From Chrysomallon squamiferum (Eukaryota > Mollusca > Gastropoda > Neomphalida > Peltospiridae): a stretch of DNA of 41,000 bases. Positions 21,428-33,446 of the stretch are shown piece by piece (within the stretch, counting starts at the first letter, position 1; each line of letters begins with the position of its first letter). Position numbers and translations under genes: made by a program. A model generated the notes under the pieces. The model ran no database searches. It was given only the letters and a program-made list of their open reading frames with translations, and was not told the origin of the DNA. The DNA is taken from NCBI GenBank assembly GCA_012295275.1, contig CM022673.1, positions 2,528,605-2,569,604 on the forward strand, read 5' to 3'.

Positions 21428-23662
21428 GTGTGGGTGTGTAAATTTTCAAATCACAATTATTATAATGATACTTATTTAAATTGTCATTTATAATTTATAA
21501 TTTTCATTATGCCAAAAACTTGTTGAAACCTAATACATTTTAATCTAAGTTCATCTAACAGTAGATTACATAAAGTAATTAACCAAGCTAATTACAGTAT
21601 GGTTATCATAATGTTTGATAAATGAGTGTAATAGCACAGCTATTTATCCTAATGGAGATGAAACCACCTAGATAATAGGCATTCCAACAACTTTCAGAAA
21701 TTCATATGTCTGCAAGCATAAACAATAAGCTCTCCAGAAAATGATACATAATTTTGTTTGTTTATAAAGATATTAAAAGGATATAATTTACATTCTTTTT
21801 TCTTTTTTTTGTAATAAAATGAGTTGGGCCAGAGTTACTTTACTTTACAGGCTTAATGTCATAAAAATAAGTCTTTAATATTAACCATAAATTATATAAT
21901 TTCAACATCAAAATAAATAAATACTTTTTTCTTTTTAAATATATTATGGTGGACAAAAAAAAAAAAATGTTTTACTGGAAAATGATATGAACTAAAAATA
22001 AACTGGTTCTAAATTGTTAAAATAGTTTGATAATATTTTTTAAATTATAAATAATAAAATAATTCTGTTGATTTCTGGACAGCATTTAGTTTTTTTTTCA
22101 AAACCTTTATCTTATGGTCAATATTTTAATAATTTTGTTAGTCATGATAAAAATGATTAAATAGGAGTTGTTATTAATTTATGGTAGAATAAATTTGGTT
22201 TATCTCAAAATAAGTATTAAAATAATTCTGTTGCTGTATTTCAAAAGTAAAAGTTTTAAAATTGAGATTTAGACATTTGCCTTGGGTTAAGTATACACAA
22301 TTTAAATTTAAATGTATATATAATGACAGCAGGTAATATTTATTATCAGGATGCCTAACTTCAGTCTGTTCATCATATGTAATGTGTTGACATTGTCTCA
22401 CTGCCAAGTAGCCGTGCTTCTCAAACACACAACAGAAGCATGCCCATGTTGAAACAGAGTAATTTCCAGACCAGAATCAATAGCGAAAATCCTGGCCACC
22501 TCTTCATTCTGTCTTCTTTTCAGTATTGCAACTGTTTTACACAGTCAGCTTATGGTTGCAGGCCTGGTTTCAAGCTTCCTATCCATTCTGTGCAGGACTA
22601 GAAAGAATAAAGGCATGTTTAAGCAAGATTAGCACTAGCTTGGTTGTTTGTCTGTAGTGAATCTGTTTGTTTATTCATAGATCAAGTGTTATCAATGGTT
22701 CTGAATGTCCAGTGAAATCTTCAAAGTTCATCTCTTGCTTTTCTGTATATATTTTGAGTGTTTGTATAGGTTAGTCTGTTTTAAATGAATAGTTATTTAT
22801 TTAATAACACCACAAAAGATTTTAATATTAATCAGTATTTTGTATCAAAGAAGAAACAAGTTGGCCACCACTCAATAATAAACACACTGATTAGCAGCAA
22901 GAGCGATTTTATCATAACCTTACCATTGAATGAAACTATATGCCATAACATGTCATATAATAAATAATGTTTTTTGCATAAGGATTATATGAAAGAAATA
23001 ATGTGATGTTGCCATTTTGATATCTACCCAATAATCAACAACATTATCTTGTTTTTTGTTTACATTTCCACAGACAGGATAGCACATACCATACATATTT
23101 TTTAGCAGGAGTTGGAAATGTAAAAAACACACATGGTGCTTTATTTTAGATACTTTGTTTTTAATTATTATTTTTTTAAATATATTATTATTTAATCTCT
23201 TTATAACTATGGTACTGTCTGATTTTGTGTTGTTGTTTTACCTTTGTATTCATACAGACCTAATTAAAATTAATTTAACAGGTTTTTTTTTTAGTACTTT
23301 ATCTGCAATGCAAAAATGTGTCCCTGTGTTCAGGTTAGATCTAAAATGGCATCAGTGTAATTAAGTTCTAAAAACACATCAAAGTGTGTTGATGTTAGTT
23401 TAATGCATACATGCATCTGACAAACAAAGTAACATGCTTAACTGATTTATATATCAACAAATCAAAGGTCTTGTAAACATTCACTTCCTGCAGCAGTGCT
23501 GCATCTAAACATGCATGTATGATTTACTTAATTAAATTTTAATTGATCCAGTTTTCTGAAACTAGATTTTTATTAATAGAACATGTATTAAAATATCTCT
23601 TGTGTGTCTGTCTCTGTGTCTTTATTGTGTTTCTTTTTATCTCTCATATCTTCTTTCTTTTA

Positions 23663-23689
<27 letters not shown>
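23663..23689. repeat. (CT)n microsatellite
   Basis: Perfect CT repeat of 13 units within a pyrimidine-rich patch. Confidence 0.95.
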
Positions 23690-23693
<4 letters not shown>

Positions 23694-23895
23694 CTTTCAC
23701 TGATTTTTCTTTCTAACTGAAAATTATAAGGTTTCTTTCTTCTTCTTTTTGAAAAACCAACAAAAAACAACATCTTCCTGCACCCTGAAGGGCTTCCCAC
23801 TTCTTGTATTGAAGTTTTAATAAGGTTAATTTAGCATGAAGATTTCTTCAGTGTCTGTTATTTCCTTCTACCCATCTGGACTGTACTGTATGGGT

Positions 23896-24012
23896 TTACT
23901 AATACACATATTAACAACATTTTTCATGTACATAAACAAAAAGCAGAGTATATGTTAGATGGTTTTGGAAATTGGAGGTTGGTGAAAATTAGACTTCCTT
24001 TTAGCAGAAGGG
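23896..24012 (+). repeat. Dispersed repeat, copy 1
   Basis: Shares with 33327-33446 the ordered blocks tttcatgtaca, agtatatgttaga, ttggtgaaaattagact and ccttttagcagaagg, in the same orientation. Confidence 0.7.
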
Positions 24013-24538
24013 GCATTTATTTCTGTTTCCCATTTCTTTCATCATTTCAAGTCACACGTGAAGCTTTTAATCACTGGTTATGTCTGATGGTGTCCTTACC
24101 TTAGTGTGGAAGAGTTCTTCAGTTACAAACATGGCCTGACAGCTTGACAGGCCACTCTCTCAAAAATTAGTTTTCTTTTTCCCCTCCCAGCTGTTTTGTG
24201 TTATCTTGCCAAATAATCTCAGTTGGGTGGTTTTACACGTAATATTGTATGTTGATGTTTCTATCATTGTGGGTTATTTTATTTTATTTTATTTTATTTT
24301 TTCCCTAATAATTAGCAATTTTCTTAATATACATTAATTTGTTACATTATTGGCAAAAATTGTTAATTTATGAGACTTTGCAAAACAAAACAATCTGTCT
24401 GCAATGGGAGGAAATTTTTAATTTATATTATCTTACAAAATAATCTGATTAGGTAGAACTGCATGCATATATTTCAGTCAGTATATTATTTTTTCATACT
24501 CATCAGCCATTTTTACATCATATGCTGCTTATATATAT

Positions 24539-24542
<4 letters not shown>

Positions 24543-24573
<31 letters not shown>
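24543..24573. repeat. (GT)n microsatellite
   Basis: Perfect GT/TG repeat of 15 units in intron 1 of the LRP4-like gene. A similar tract is at 37938-37963 in intron 2. Confidence 0.95.
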
Positions 24574-24575
<2 letters not shown>

Positions 24576-27087
24576 GCAAACCTGGCGGGCTATCTGGAAA
24601 ATAGTCTTTATATTCAAGTAAAACATTCTTACATTCTTACTTAAATATATACAACAAATACATCAGTAATTTCATAGCTCAATTATTGAGAAATGAAGAT
24701 AATTCTCTAAAAAAATATTTTAATTTTTAAGTATTATTTTTATTTTACAGAGATGATTGAAGATAAATTACTAAATTATTTTTTAAATTTTTAATTGTTT
24801 TAATTGCAAATTTGAATTGCTTTGGCAATTTATTAAAATATTTTTAAAAATATGCACCTACTGGATTGAACTGATGCAGATATAATTAAATTCTTGTTTT
24901 GAAGCTAAAAGCAAATACCTTTTACTTTTACTTTTTTTCACAACGATCTGGGTTTATTTATTAAAAAGCTAGCTTTATTCAGGAAGTGTTTTTAACTAAA
25001 TTGCCATTGCTCGATTTGATTTTTTGTTATTTTTGTTATTTTTGTTATTTTTTTTTTTTTTTTTTGAGTTTGTTTCATTAGCACTGGCAGATGCCTGAGA
25101 TTAAGGAGACAACTGAAAAAATAAATAGAACTTAAAATTAGTATCATTTAGAGCTGGAAACATTAACTCTTTCCATTACAGGATTTTTCTGAGATCACGT
25201 TTCTTGTTAGGCTGAACATCAGCTTTTAGCTTAGCTTTTCAGCTACTGTGAACATGTGGTGTTTTTATTATTAATTCCAATTATTTCTGAAATAAAACCT
25301 GATAATGATGATGATGTTTTTATTAAACTTCTTCTCTTTTGTATCCATGGACTAACAAAATAAAAGGAAGTAAAATTGACTTTACTTAATGAAGATGAAA
25401 ATGTGTAGAATCAGTTTAACATAGAAAATACCTATCTGTGAAATTAAGTGGTTTGTGAAAAGCTTTGATTTGTGCATTTTTGTCTACATAGAGGTACATG
25501 TGAAAGACCTTTCCCTGTCATGATGCAATTACTGCTGTTGTCAGATTTCATGTATTATTTAAATAAAAAAATGTATAGAAAATAATTATTCATATATTTT
25601 GAAGTGTTAAATAAAAATATATAAATTTTTACGATTTTGGGTATAAATCAGGGGTGAAATATTTGACCTTTGTTTACAGTAATTAATTTGTGCATGTGTA
25701 TGCATTATTTCGTCTGTGTGTGTGTGTGTGTTGTATGGATGTATTAGAGAATGGGTTATAATAGTTTCACTAGTACTGTGATGCAACTAGTATATACTAT
25801 TTCATAGTGATATATCTAATAAAAGATACATTTTTCTTTTTCATCCTGTTTTGTGTGTTAGTGTTCATTGTTCCATGACATTTAAAATATTTCTCAGACG
25901 AGATTTACTCCATTGTAAAAGTTATTGAAAAATACTTTATCTTTTGTTGCTGTTTATGTTAAAAGGACAAAGAATAGGTTTATAAAGTTATGTGTATCAT
26001 AATCATTTGACATTTCTTAACAGCTTTGTTAAACGACGAAAATCATCTGTTGGACATTCATGAATATTGCCCATGTTTCTAAAGTGTACCATGCTGTTCA
26101 GTTTACATTAAACTTTCCAAAAGAGAAAAATAAAATATTTGTAACTGTAGATGTTAATATTTCAGCATTTGTGAAAGATACATGGCTTTGAAATAAAATA
26201 TGGTGAAATACAAAACTGCTTCAAAGTTGGATTTTTATGTTGAACACACATTACACAATTGTAACAGTTTTTATTATTAGCAGAATATTGTGAATTTTAT
26301 TATTTTTATGAGTGTACTGACTCAAAATAAGCTTAAGGGAATGGTCACATTATCAGTTTGTGTGTGGGTGTCTGTATGACATAGACAACTGCAAACATAC
26401 ATACATAAATGATAGAATGCAGAATAATAAATGTCAGCACTCTTGCCTATTATTTTACAAAGTAATTAATATAATTAACTGGCACTATTAATATAAGTGA
26501 ATAATTCATTTTGTTTTAAACTCGTTAATTAAATTTTCTACAATAAATCTACAAGTCAGAACATTGGCATCTAAGTATTACTTAAGTGGCTTAGAAAAAC
26601 ACAAGTAAGGAGTGAGAAGCCAGTTTCAGTTGTTTACGTTTGTAATAAGATAAATACTTTTTCATCTAGATATCCGAAGTTTAAAGTATCGGTGAGTCAA
26701 AACATTCCAGGTCAGTTTAAAGGCACAGCCAGAATATCACAACTGGTTCTCACAAACATTACACCAATGAAGCCGAGTTCGTTTTCGTTTTTTCATCAGT
26801 AAAAATTTATTATTAGTTTTTCATGTGTTTTCATACTTCTCAAGTCACAGATGGAGGTTTTGTATGTGTGTGGTCAGTGTTGACAGTTAAAATAAATAAG
26901 AAATAGGGTCCTGTCAGAAAACATTAAAGATAGGAAGCTGTGAGAGGGCCACCCCAAAATACAGTTTTTAAATAGTGTGAGTAAATATTTTAGTAAACGA
27001 TTTGCAGTAATTTGTTGGGTAAAATTGTATGAGACATAACTCAGTGGCAAAGTTCTCTATATCTCTATCTAGTAAATGACTCCATGA

Positions 27088-27290
27088 GTCATTTATCAAA
27101 AGCCGTGATATGCTGTTTTTTTTGGTCTGTGGAATGGTGGCTATAAAAGATCCCTTGTTGCTTGCTGAAAAGATACATTTAACTAGTGGTGGCAGTAGAT
27201 TTTGTTTCTTGTCTGCACAATCCTTAGCCAGGCATTACACACAAGACTAACTGGAAATTAAAACTGTTGATTAAATAAAACATTTCTTCC
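27088..27290 (+). mobile_element. Degraded molluscan tRNA-derived SINE (body and 3' end)
   Basis: The segment runs atcaaaagccgtgatatgct, ggctataaaagatcccttg (27139-27157), agtggtggcagtagattttg, and ends ttaaataaaacatttcttcc (27271-27290). From memory this follows the SINE body common in snails and bivalves. The tRNA-like head is missing or too decayed to see. Plus orientation. Confidence 0.7.
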
Positions 27291-28624
27291 TCACCTCTCT
27301 CATGTAGGTATAAAAATTTTGCTGGATGAATTTTGATTTATTAAATTTAGGTGCTAACAGCCCCCCAAAAATAAAAAAATAAAAAATCTTTTGTTTTTAT
27401 GTTTAATTCTTAATTAGAAAAAAAAGAGAAAAAACACGCCCAAAACATCAAAATTAAGAAGAAAAGAACAGTTTATGGTAGGTTATTTTTATAATTATAA
27501 CATTCTTTAAATAAAAAGGAATAATAATAATCAGAATACAGATAATTTGGATATACATAAATATACATAAACATAACAGTGTTTGCAGTACAATGTTTGG
27601 TTTTATTTGAAACGAAATATTCATGAAGCTCCTTCAGATAGCCAGGCACATTCTTTATTGGCAAATAGTTGACTCCATAGTGTCTGTCTTTTGACTCTAG
27701 AACAAAGAGCAAGAACAAAAAAAAGAGAAATCCAGCTTGACATCATTTGCATGTGGTACCCCATCTATGTTGCATATTTTGAAACAAGAAAAAATACTTT
27801 GCACTTTCTTTATGTGGTGTTAAAAATGGATGTTTTTATTACCAGAGAGACATACATCAGCATTTTGTCTTTGTCTGTTTGGCAGCTCTGCACCCAGAAT
27901 GTTTTACCTCTGTCCTACGTTAGATGACTTACGGTTTTTCCATCTGTCTTCCACAGATGTCTGTAATGATTCTGAAAGGTGAGGCACTGGGTGCAGGCAT
28001 TCCAAAATATTACTGAAAGATTATTTTCCTAATAATATCTTATTCTGAGTTACTCAGAGAATAAGAATCTAAGTAATTTTAGAAAACATAAATTTTATTT
28101 TAATTAAAAAAAAAAAACATTTGGCACGATACTGAGATAAATTATTAGAGATCTTGTAATTGTTTAAGATTAAAAAAAAAAAAAAAAGAGAAAGAAAGAA
28201 AGGAAGGGGGGAAAAAACGCAAACGCAAGAGAAAATAATAAAGCACAAAAGAAAAAATAAGCAATCAAAATCATAATAATAAGAAATATAAAATGAATAT
28301 TTTCCATAACCATGTTCAAATAAAAGCAAAATAAATTCAGTATTGTTATATGGTAGAGTTGTGTTTTTTTTTTCTCACTCTGTTGCCATTTGTATGATTC
28401 CTGCTGTTTTAATAATCCTTTCATTCACTGCCATTAAGAAAATATTTTTTTTCCCTTCTTCTTCTTCTGTCACTTGCAGAGCAGGCTGTTGTAAATTACT
28501 TTCACACAAATAGGACAGAGATTTTAAAAATCATGATGGAAAGAAGAAAAATAAAAGCCAAAAAAAAATTACAACAAAATGTAAAAGAGAAGAAACACTC
28601 GTCTGACAGAAACCAGATCTGATT

Positions 28625-28870
28625 CATATCACATCTGTCAAAGATGGCCACAGTGTTTTCACCATGATGTGAATCACACAGTACTCATAGTGTGATTGGA
28701 AACAGCCAGTTCTGTGTGTGAACATGGCCCTGTGGTTGGTCTCAGATACAGAATGGAGATTTAACACATCTCTAATATGGCTGGGTGTTCCAAGACTCTC
28801 ATCTTGAAGAGTGGCCAGTGTATAATGATGATGTCCAGTTACAGGACAGATGTAATGTTGCATGAAATGT
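28625..28870 (-). repeat. Probable interspersed repeat segment
   Basis: The patch gaagagtggccagtgtataatgatgatgtccagt region (28807-28840) recurs in decayed form at 16425-16458. The segment is GC-richer than its surroundings. The family is not identified. Confidence 0.4.
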
Positions 28871-29639
28871 GGTTATTTTAACATGCAGGAAATTGCTTTT
28901 CATGACTAGCTGTGTTTTTTTTAATGTGATGAATAGATTTGCAGGTGTTTCACAATCTTTTTGTAATTATTTCTTTAAAAAGAGAGGGAAATATCCTTTA
29001 GCAAAAATGTAAATCAGTATTCAACATATTTTTAATATTTTTAATTCTCAGTTAATAATAATAATGTTCACATGTAATAATGGTTATTTTGTGAAATTTA
29101 AATAAAGTTGTTAATACATTAGTCTTTAAATAACATACACATGATATTTTTTAAAATGTGCTTTATATAACTAACTAAATAATTGCATACATTTATGTAC
29201 ACATAAGCATATATGCTGGTGTGTGTATATATATTATATGGGAGAAATAATTCATTATTCATCCTGCATCATAATGCACAATGTATAAACCCATATAAAC
29301 CATACTAATGATGCAATGTATACTGTAACTGAACAATCATTTACTGTTATATAATCTTAAGAAAACATTTTTCCTGTATTATTTATGTGTGTTCCATTTC
29401 TATTAGTGTTCACAAGATTCAGCTTTAATTAAAATCTTGTTTACAGAATCTAATAGTCTTAGATTTATAATGAAAGCAGTTTACTGAACTTCAGGTGAAT
29501 GCCCCCTGTAACCATTATTTCAAAATACTTTTACCCATAATATATCTTGTAATAAGAAATTAATTTGTCACAGATTTTTATAATCAGATCTAGGTGAATT
29601 TCATAAACATTAAAAATCTGTACTAAAGAATAAATTCAG

Positions 29640-29687
29640 ATGTGCGCACGCGCGCACATGCACACACACACACACACACACACACAC
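29640..29687. repeat. Alternating purine-pyrimidine tract, CG core plus (CA)n
   Basis: Every base alternates purine and pyrimidine for 48 bases: tgtgcgcacgcgcgcacatg, then CA repeats. Confidence 0.95.
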
Positions 29688-30907
29688 TTGTTTGATAAAT
29701 AGTTCTAATTGCATTTCATAAACAGAGCAGATCTGCATATATTTCATAAATGGAGCCTGCATGCATCTGTTAGCTACAAAAAGTAACACCTGTTTGTATA
29801 CAGAAATTTTGAATCATTTACAGATGTTTCAGTAAAGGTATCAAGTTTTTGTTAAGTGATTTATTTTCCCAGTGTATCATATTAATGACAATTGTTTGTG
29901 TGTTCAGGAATTACGCAAGGTTTTTTTTTAGTGGTCTGTAATTGAAATGTACATCAGAAGTAAGAAGAAAGATGACTAATATTTAATTTTGCTATTAACA
30001 TTTGTACAATCATTGTAATTCCAAATCTGTAGCGAGAAGTGAAACTTACAAATTTTCATTAAAACTAATTCAGCTGTGAAAACCTATTAGCTGTTTTTGA
30101 GGAGAATGTAGTTTAAATCTCAAAATCCTAAAATTCAAAGGATTATTGGAATTATTATAGATACACTTCATTTAAATAGTTTTATTAAAATTCAGTTTAA
30201 TAACTGGATAATTTTTTATAACAACCATTCTTTATTATTATATTTCTCTATAGAAAATAAATAGTGGACCTATTGTTTTTATTATATAAATATGAATGCT
30301 CTATGACTGATTTATTGAAGGTTTTAACTTATAGTTTCTTGTCTCATATATAAAACATTTATGCTGATGTGTGTTAAGCTTTTAGAAACATTAATGATTA
30401 AACAAATATTTATTGATTTCAGGCAGCAGTTTAAGTTATTGTCAGATTATATGATTACTATGAATAAAATTACATATCATCTCTTTTGTTTTTACTGTGT
30501 GTTGTTGAACCAAAATGGTGTAATATAATAACACTTTTAAAAAATATTTTGAAATGATTAAATATTCATTATTAGAGATAGTTGAGATTTTTTTTTTTTT
30601 TTTTTTTTAATTTTGGCTGAATGAATTTTATTGTTAACAAATTATTAATAAAAATAACAAATATTTGATTTTCGGGAAATTTTATATTATTTCATTCTGC
30701 AATGCTTCTTCTGAAATTTCTCAACATTTAATATTTACTAATTAATTTTTTTTAAATTTTATTATTGTTGATATAATTTAAAAATTTTTTTTTTTTTTTT
30801 AAAATTATTCTTTTTTAACATGAAATGTTTCCCATGCAAGATCTAACATCTGCTTCTTACTAAAAATGCTTTTATTAACCTTGAGATGTTATTCATCTAA
30901 CTTTCAG

Positions 30908-31048
30908 CAAGCACCAGTGACGGGGACTCGGCCTGTACCTGCCCTGACCATCTGTACCCCTGCGGTGGTCACTGCATATGCATTCCTCTTCAGTGGGTGT
31001 GTGACGGGGATGATGACTGCGAAGACCGGCATGATGAAATGTCATGCG
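30908..31048 (+). CDS. LRP4: LRP4-like exon 2: LDL-receptor class A repeat
   Basis: The acceptor is aactttcag and the donor is gtaagt. At 141 bases it is symmetric (phase 1-1), as LDLa exons usually are. It encodes ASTSDGDSAC, then CPDHLYPCGGHCICIPLQ and WVCDGDDDCEDRHDEMSC. The LDLa pattern is complete: six framework cysteines, the Trp, and the acidic calcium cage DGDDDCEDxxDE. In the usual SDE, Ser is replaced by His. Two extra cysteines (CTC and CIC) make eight, as in the first repeat of LRP4. The exon is strikingly GC-rich against its surroundings. Confidence 0.9.
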
Positions 31049-31535
31049 GTAAGTCTGTAGTCACGTTTAATTTTCAGTGTAACTCAGACTGTTGTTAATA
31101 CCTACAGGGTTAGGTAAAAAAAACACCAAAAAACAACAGTACAGAGTGATTAGTTGAAATTAACTGAGATTAATTATATTAAATGGCTGTATCTATTGCT
31201 TTGTCAAGTCTGTTTGCATAGCTGTGTGAGATGTGACATTTAAGATATTCTAGAAAGAAGGGGAAAATGGCAGCCATCAAGCTCCTTGGGGAGTTTGTTG
31301 TTTTAATAATACTTCATTAGTAGTGAAGTTAAGTGTCTAACCACAAATGAATCATTAGAAAGTGTATAAACTATATTTGTATTATAGTTTCTAAATAAGC
31401 TAAAAAATAAAACTTCTTCAGAATGTGAAATTAACTACAGATAGCAGCCATCTTTAAATGTTTTCTTTCCTCAGTCAGAAATTGTATGTCTGGCTACTGT
31501 CAGCTTCAGAAATATCAGCATAAACAGTTCAACAT

Positions 31536-31570
31536 CTGACCTGACCTGATCTGACCTGACCCGACCTGAC
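31536..31570. repeat. (CTGAC)n pentamer repeat
   Basis: Seven units of CTGAC with two substitutions (ctgat, ccgac). Confidence 0.92.
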
Positions 31571-32718
31571 TTTGCTTATCATTCTGACTTTGATTATCAT
31601 AAATATATAGAAATGACTTTAAAGTATGATGTCAAACTGATGATCTATCAGTTTTAAACAGAATTAACAACAGAATAAGAAAGAGAAAATAAGCCAGATA
31701 ATTTGTGGTATTTATTTTTTGTAGACAATAAAAAAAAATGTAATTCATTTATAAATGTTTCTGAAATGATAATCAGTAATGAATATGATAGATTAACATT
31801 GTCCAAGGATCTGATAATTTCTATAGTTATAAAATGAAATACTACAGATTGTAGTCATAACAGGTTACAAGATAAGTCATATTTAATGTGCCCTTTCCCA
31901 TTCTCACAACTGGTATACCTAATAGTAAATATGTGTCTTTACTGATGTTGGTAACTGATTTTAATTGACAGCAAGCTCATAGGATAGCAGTGTTGAGAGG
32001 TTTCTTTTCTTGAATTAAGACAACAAAATTATATGATAATGAAATAATTAACTCTTTTGTCATCTCATCATCATTTTTGTTACAGAATACAATGTATTTT
32101 CTAGAATAATTTATTTTTTAATTTTTTATTTTACATTCATCATAATTTTTGTTGCAGTTTTACATAATAAGCTTTTTGCAGTGAAATTAATATTACAGCA
32201 TTTCATTGATTTTTTAATTTAAAAAGGCTATGTATTGTGTAGAAAGGTTTGATTTGGATTTCTAAATATGAATACTTCAAATTAATATAAAAGAGAGAGA
32301 GAAGGGAGAAAAAAAATCTATACCCATAAAAGTTTGGGCTGATCTCAAATTCCACTCTTCTTTTGAAATTTGAAAATGCACCAGACTTTGTGTCTAGATT
32401 AAAGGAAGTGCACCATTCGATACTGACAGGTTCTTGAAAGTTTTAATGTGAGGAATGAATTGAAATATTGTAATAGAGCATTAATGGCACAGGCTTACGA
32501 ATTTTCCCCTATTTAATTTATTCTTTGCATTTGTGTTATGCTCAACACTGGTATTCATACTTACGTTTATGTCAGACTGTGTAAAGGTATTTTGTGTTTA
32601 GTTTAGTGCATGGTTGTGCATACTGTTATTGTATGTTGTAAATCTCAAAAAAAAAATTAAAAAAAAAATTATTGTTTGCACTGGATCCATGCTGTTAAGA
32701 GTTTGATATATTTTTTGT

Positions 32719-32763
32719 TTGTTTTTTTTTTTTTTTTTGTGTGTGTGTGTGTGTGTGTGTGTG
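32719..32763. repeat. Poly(T) followed by (GT)n
   Basis: A T run of about 18 joins directly to a GT repeat of about 12 units. Confidence 0.9.
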
Positions 32764-32895
32764 AAATAAATGAAATATGATGTAATTTGAACATCTGGGC
32801 AAGTTTTATTATATTATTATATATTTTAATTTAGTTTTTTTCTTGTTTTTTTTAATTTTTATTATTAATATTATTATTACTTTTTCAATCTTTTC

Positions 32896-32945
32896 ATTTA
32901 TTTATTTATTTATTTATTTATTTATTTGTTTGTTTATTTATTTTT
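32896..32945. repeat. (TTTA)n microsatellite
   Basis: About 12 units of TTTA, with two G substitutions (tttgtttg). Confidence 0.92.
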
Positions 32946-33326
32946 ATTTTTCAAAAGGATTGAGTAGATTAATTTTCTCATTTGTCTTAAATATAAAGAA
33001 GTAATTTAACTTCTCTTAGTGTTTTAAGATATCACAATCTTGCTTTATGTTTGATTTTGTACCAGGTATATCACTAACAAACATAATATTTAATGTGTAT
33101 AAAACTTAAAATAAACAGTCTTTCTTGAGTGAATTTAGGAGTTATATATTTTGATGAATTTTGCTAAATTGTTATTAAAATATAATGGAACAAACCAGTT
33201 CCATTTTCATGTGATCCACAAAATAATGATCTAATCTTTAATTATTCAGCATCATTTCACTTTACCTCTAACAAACACCTGCCTTGTTATAGTTTGTACT
33301 TGATCTTTTCATTCTTAATGAATGTT

Positions 33327-33446
33327 ATATTACTAATCTGGCTAACATTTCATGTACATTTATTTCATAAATAAAAAGTAAAGTATATGTTAGACACCTT
33401 TGGAAACTGAGTTTGGTGAAAATTAGACTCCTTTTAGCAGAAGGAT
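33327..33446 (+). repeat. Dispersed repeat, copy 2
   Basis: Partner of 23896-24012; blocks occur in the same order with small indels. Both copies lie in introns of the LRP4-like gene. Confidence 0.7.

Larger units (their letters stand above)
18710..30907 (+). other. LRP4: LRP4-like intron 1 (12.2 kb)
   Basis: AT-rich intron. It contains T-rich tracts (21370-21427, 25021-25067), CT repeats (23663-23689), GT repeats (24543-24573), a dispersed repeat copy (23896-24012), a molluscan-type SINE (27088-27290), a second repeat segment (28625-28870) and a CA/CG alternating tract (29640-29687). No gene is seen inside it. Confidence 0.7.

Noticed and set aside
28069-28424. Overlapping Phe-rich minus-strand frames
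   Set aside because: Artefacts of A-rich plus-strand sequence; no domain and no splice context.
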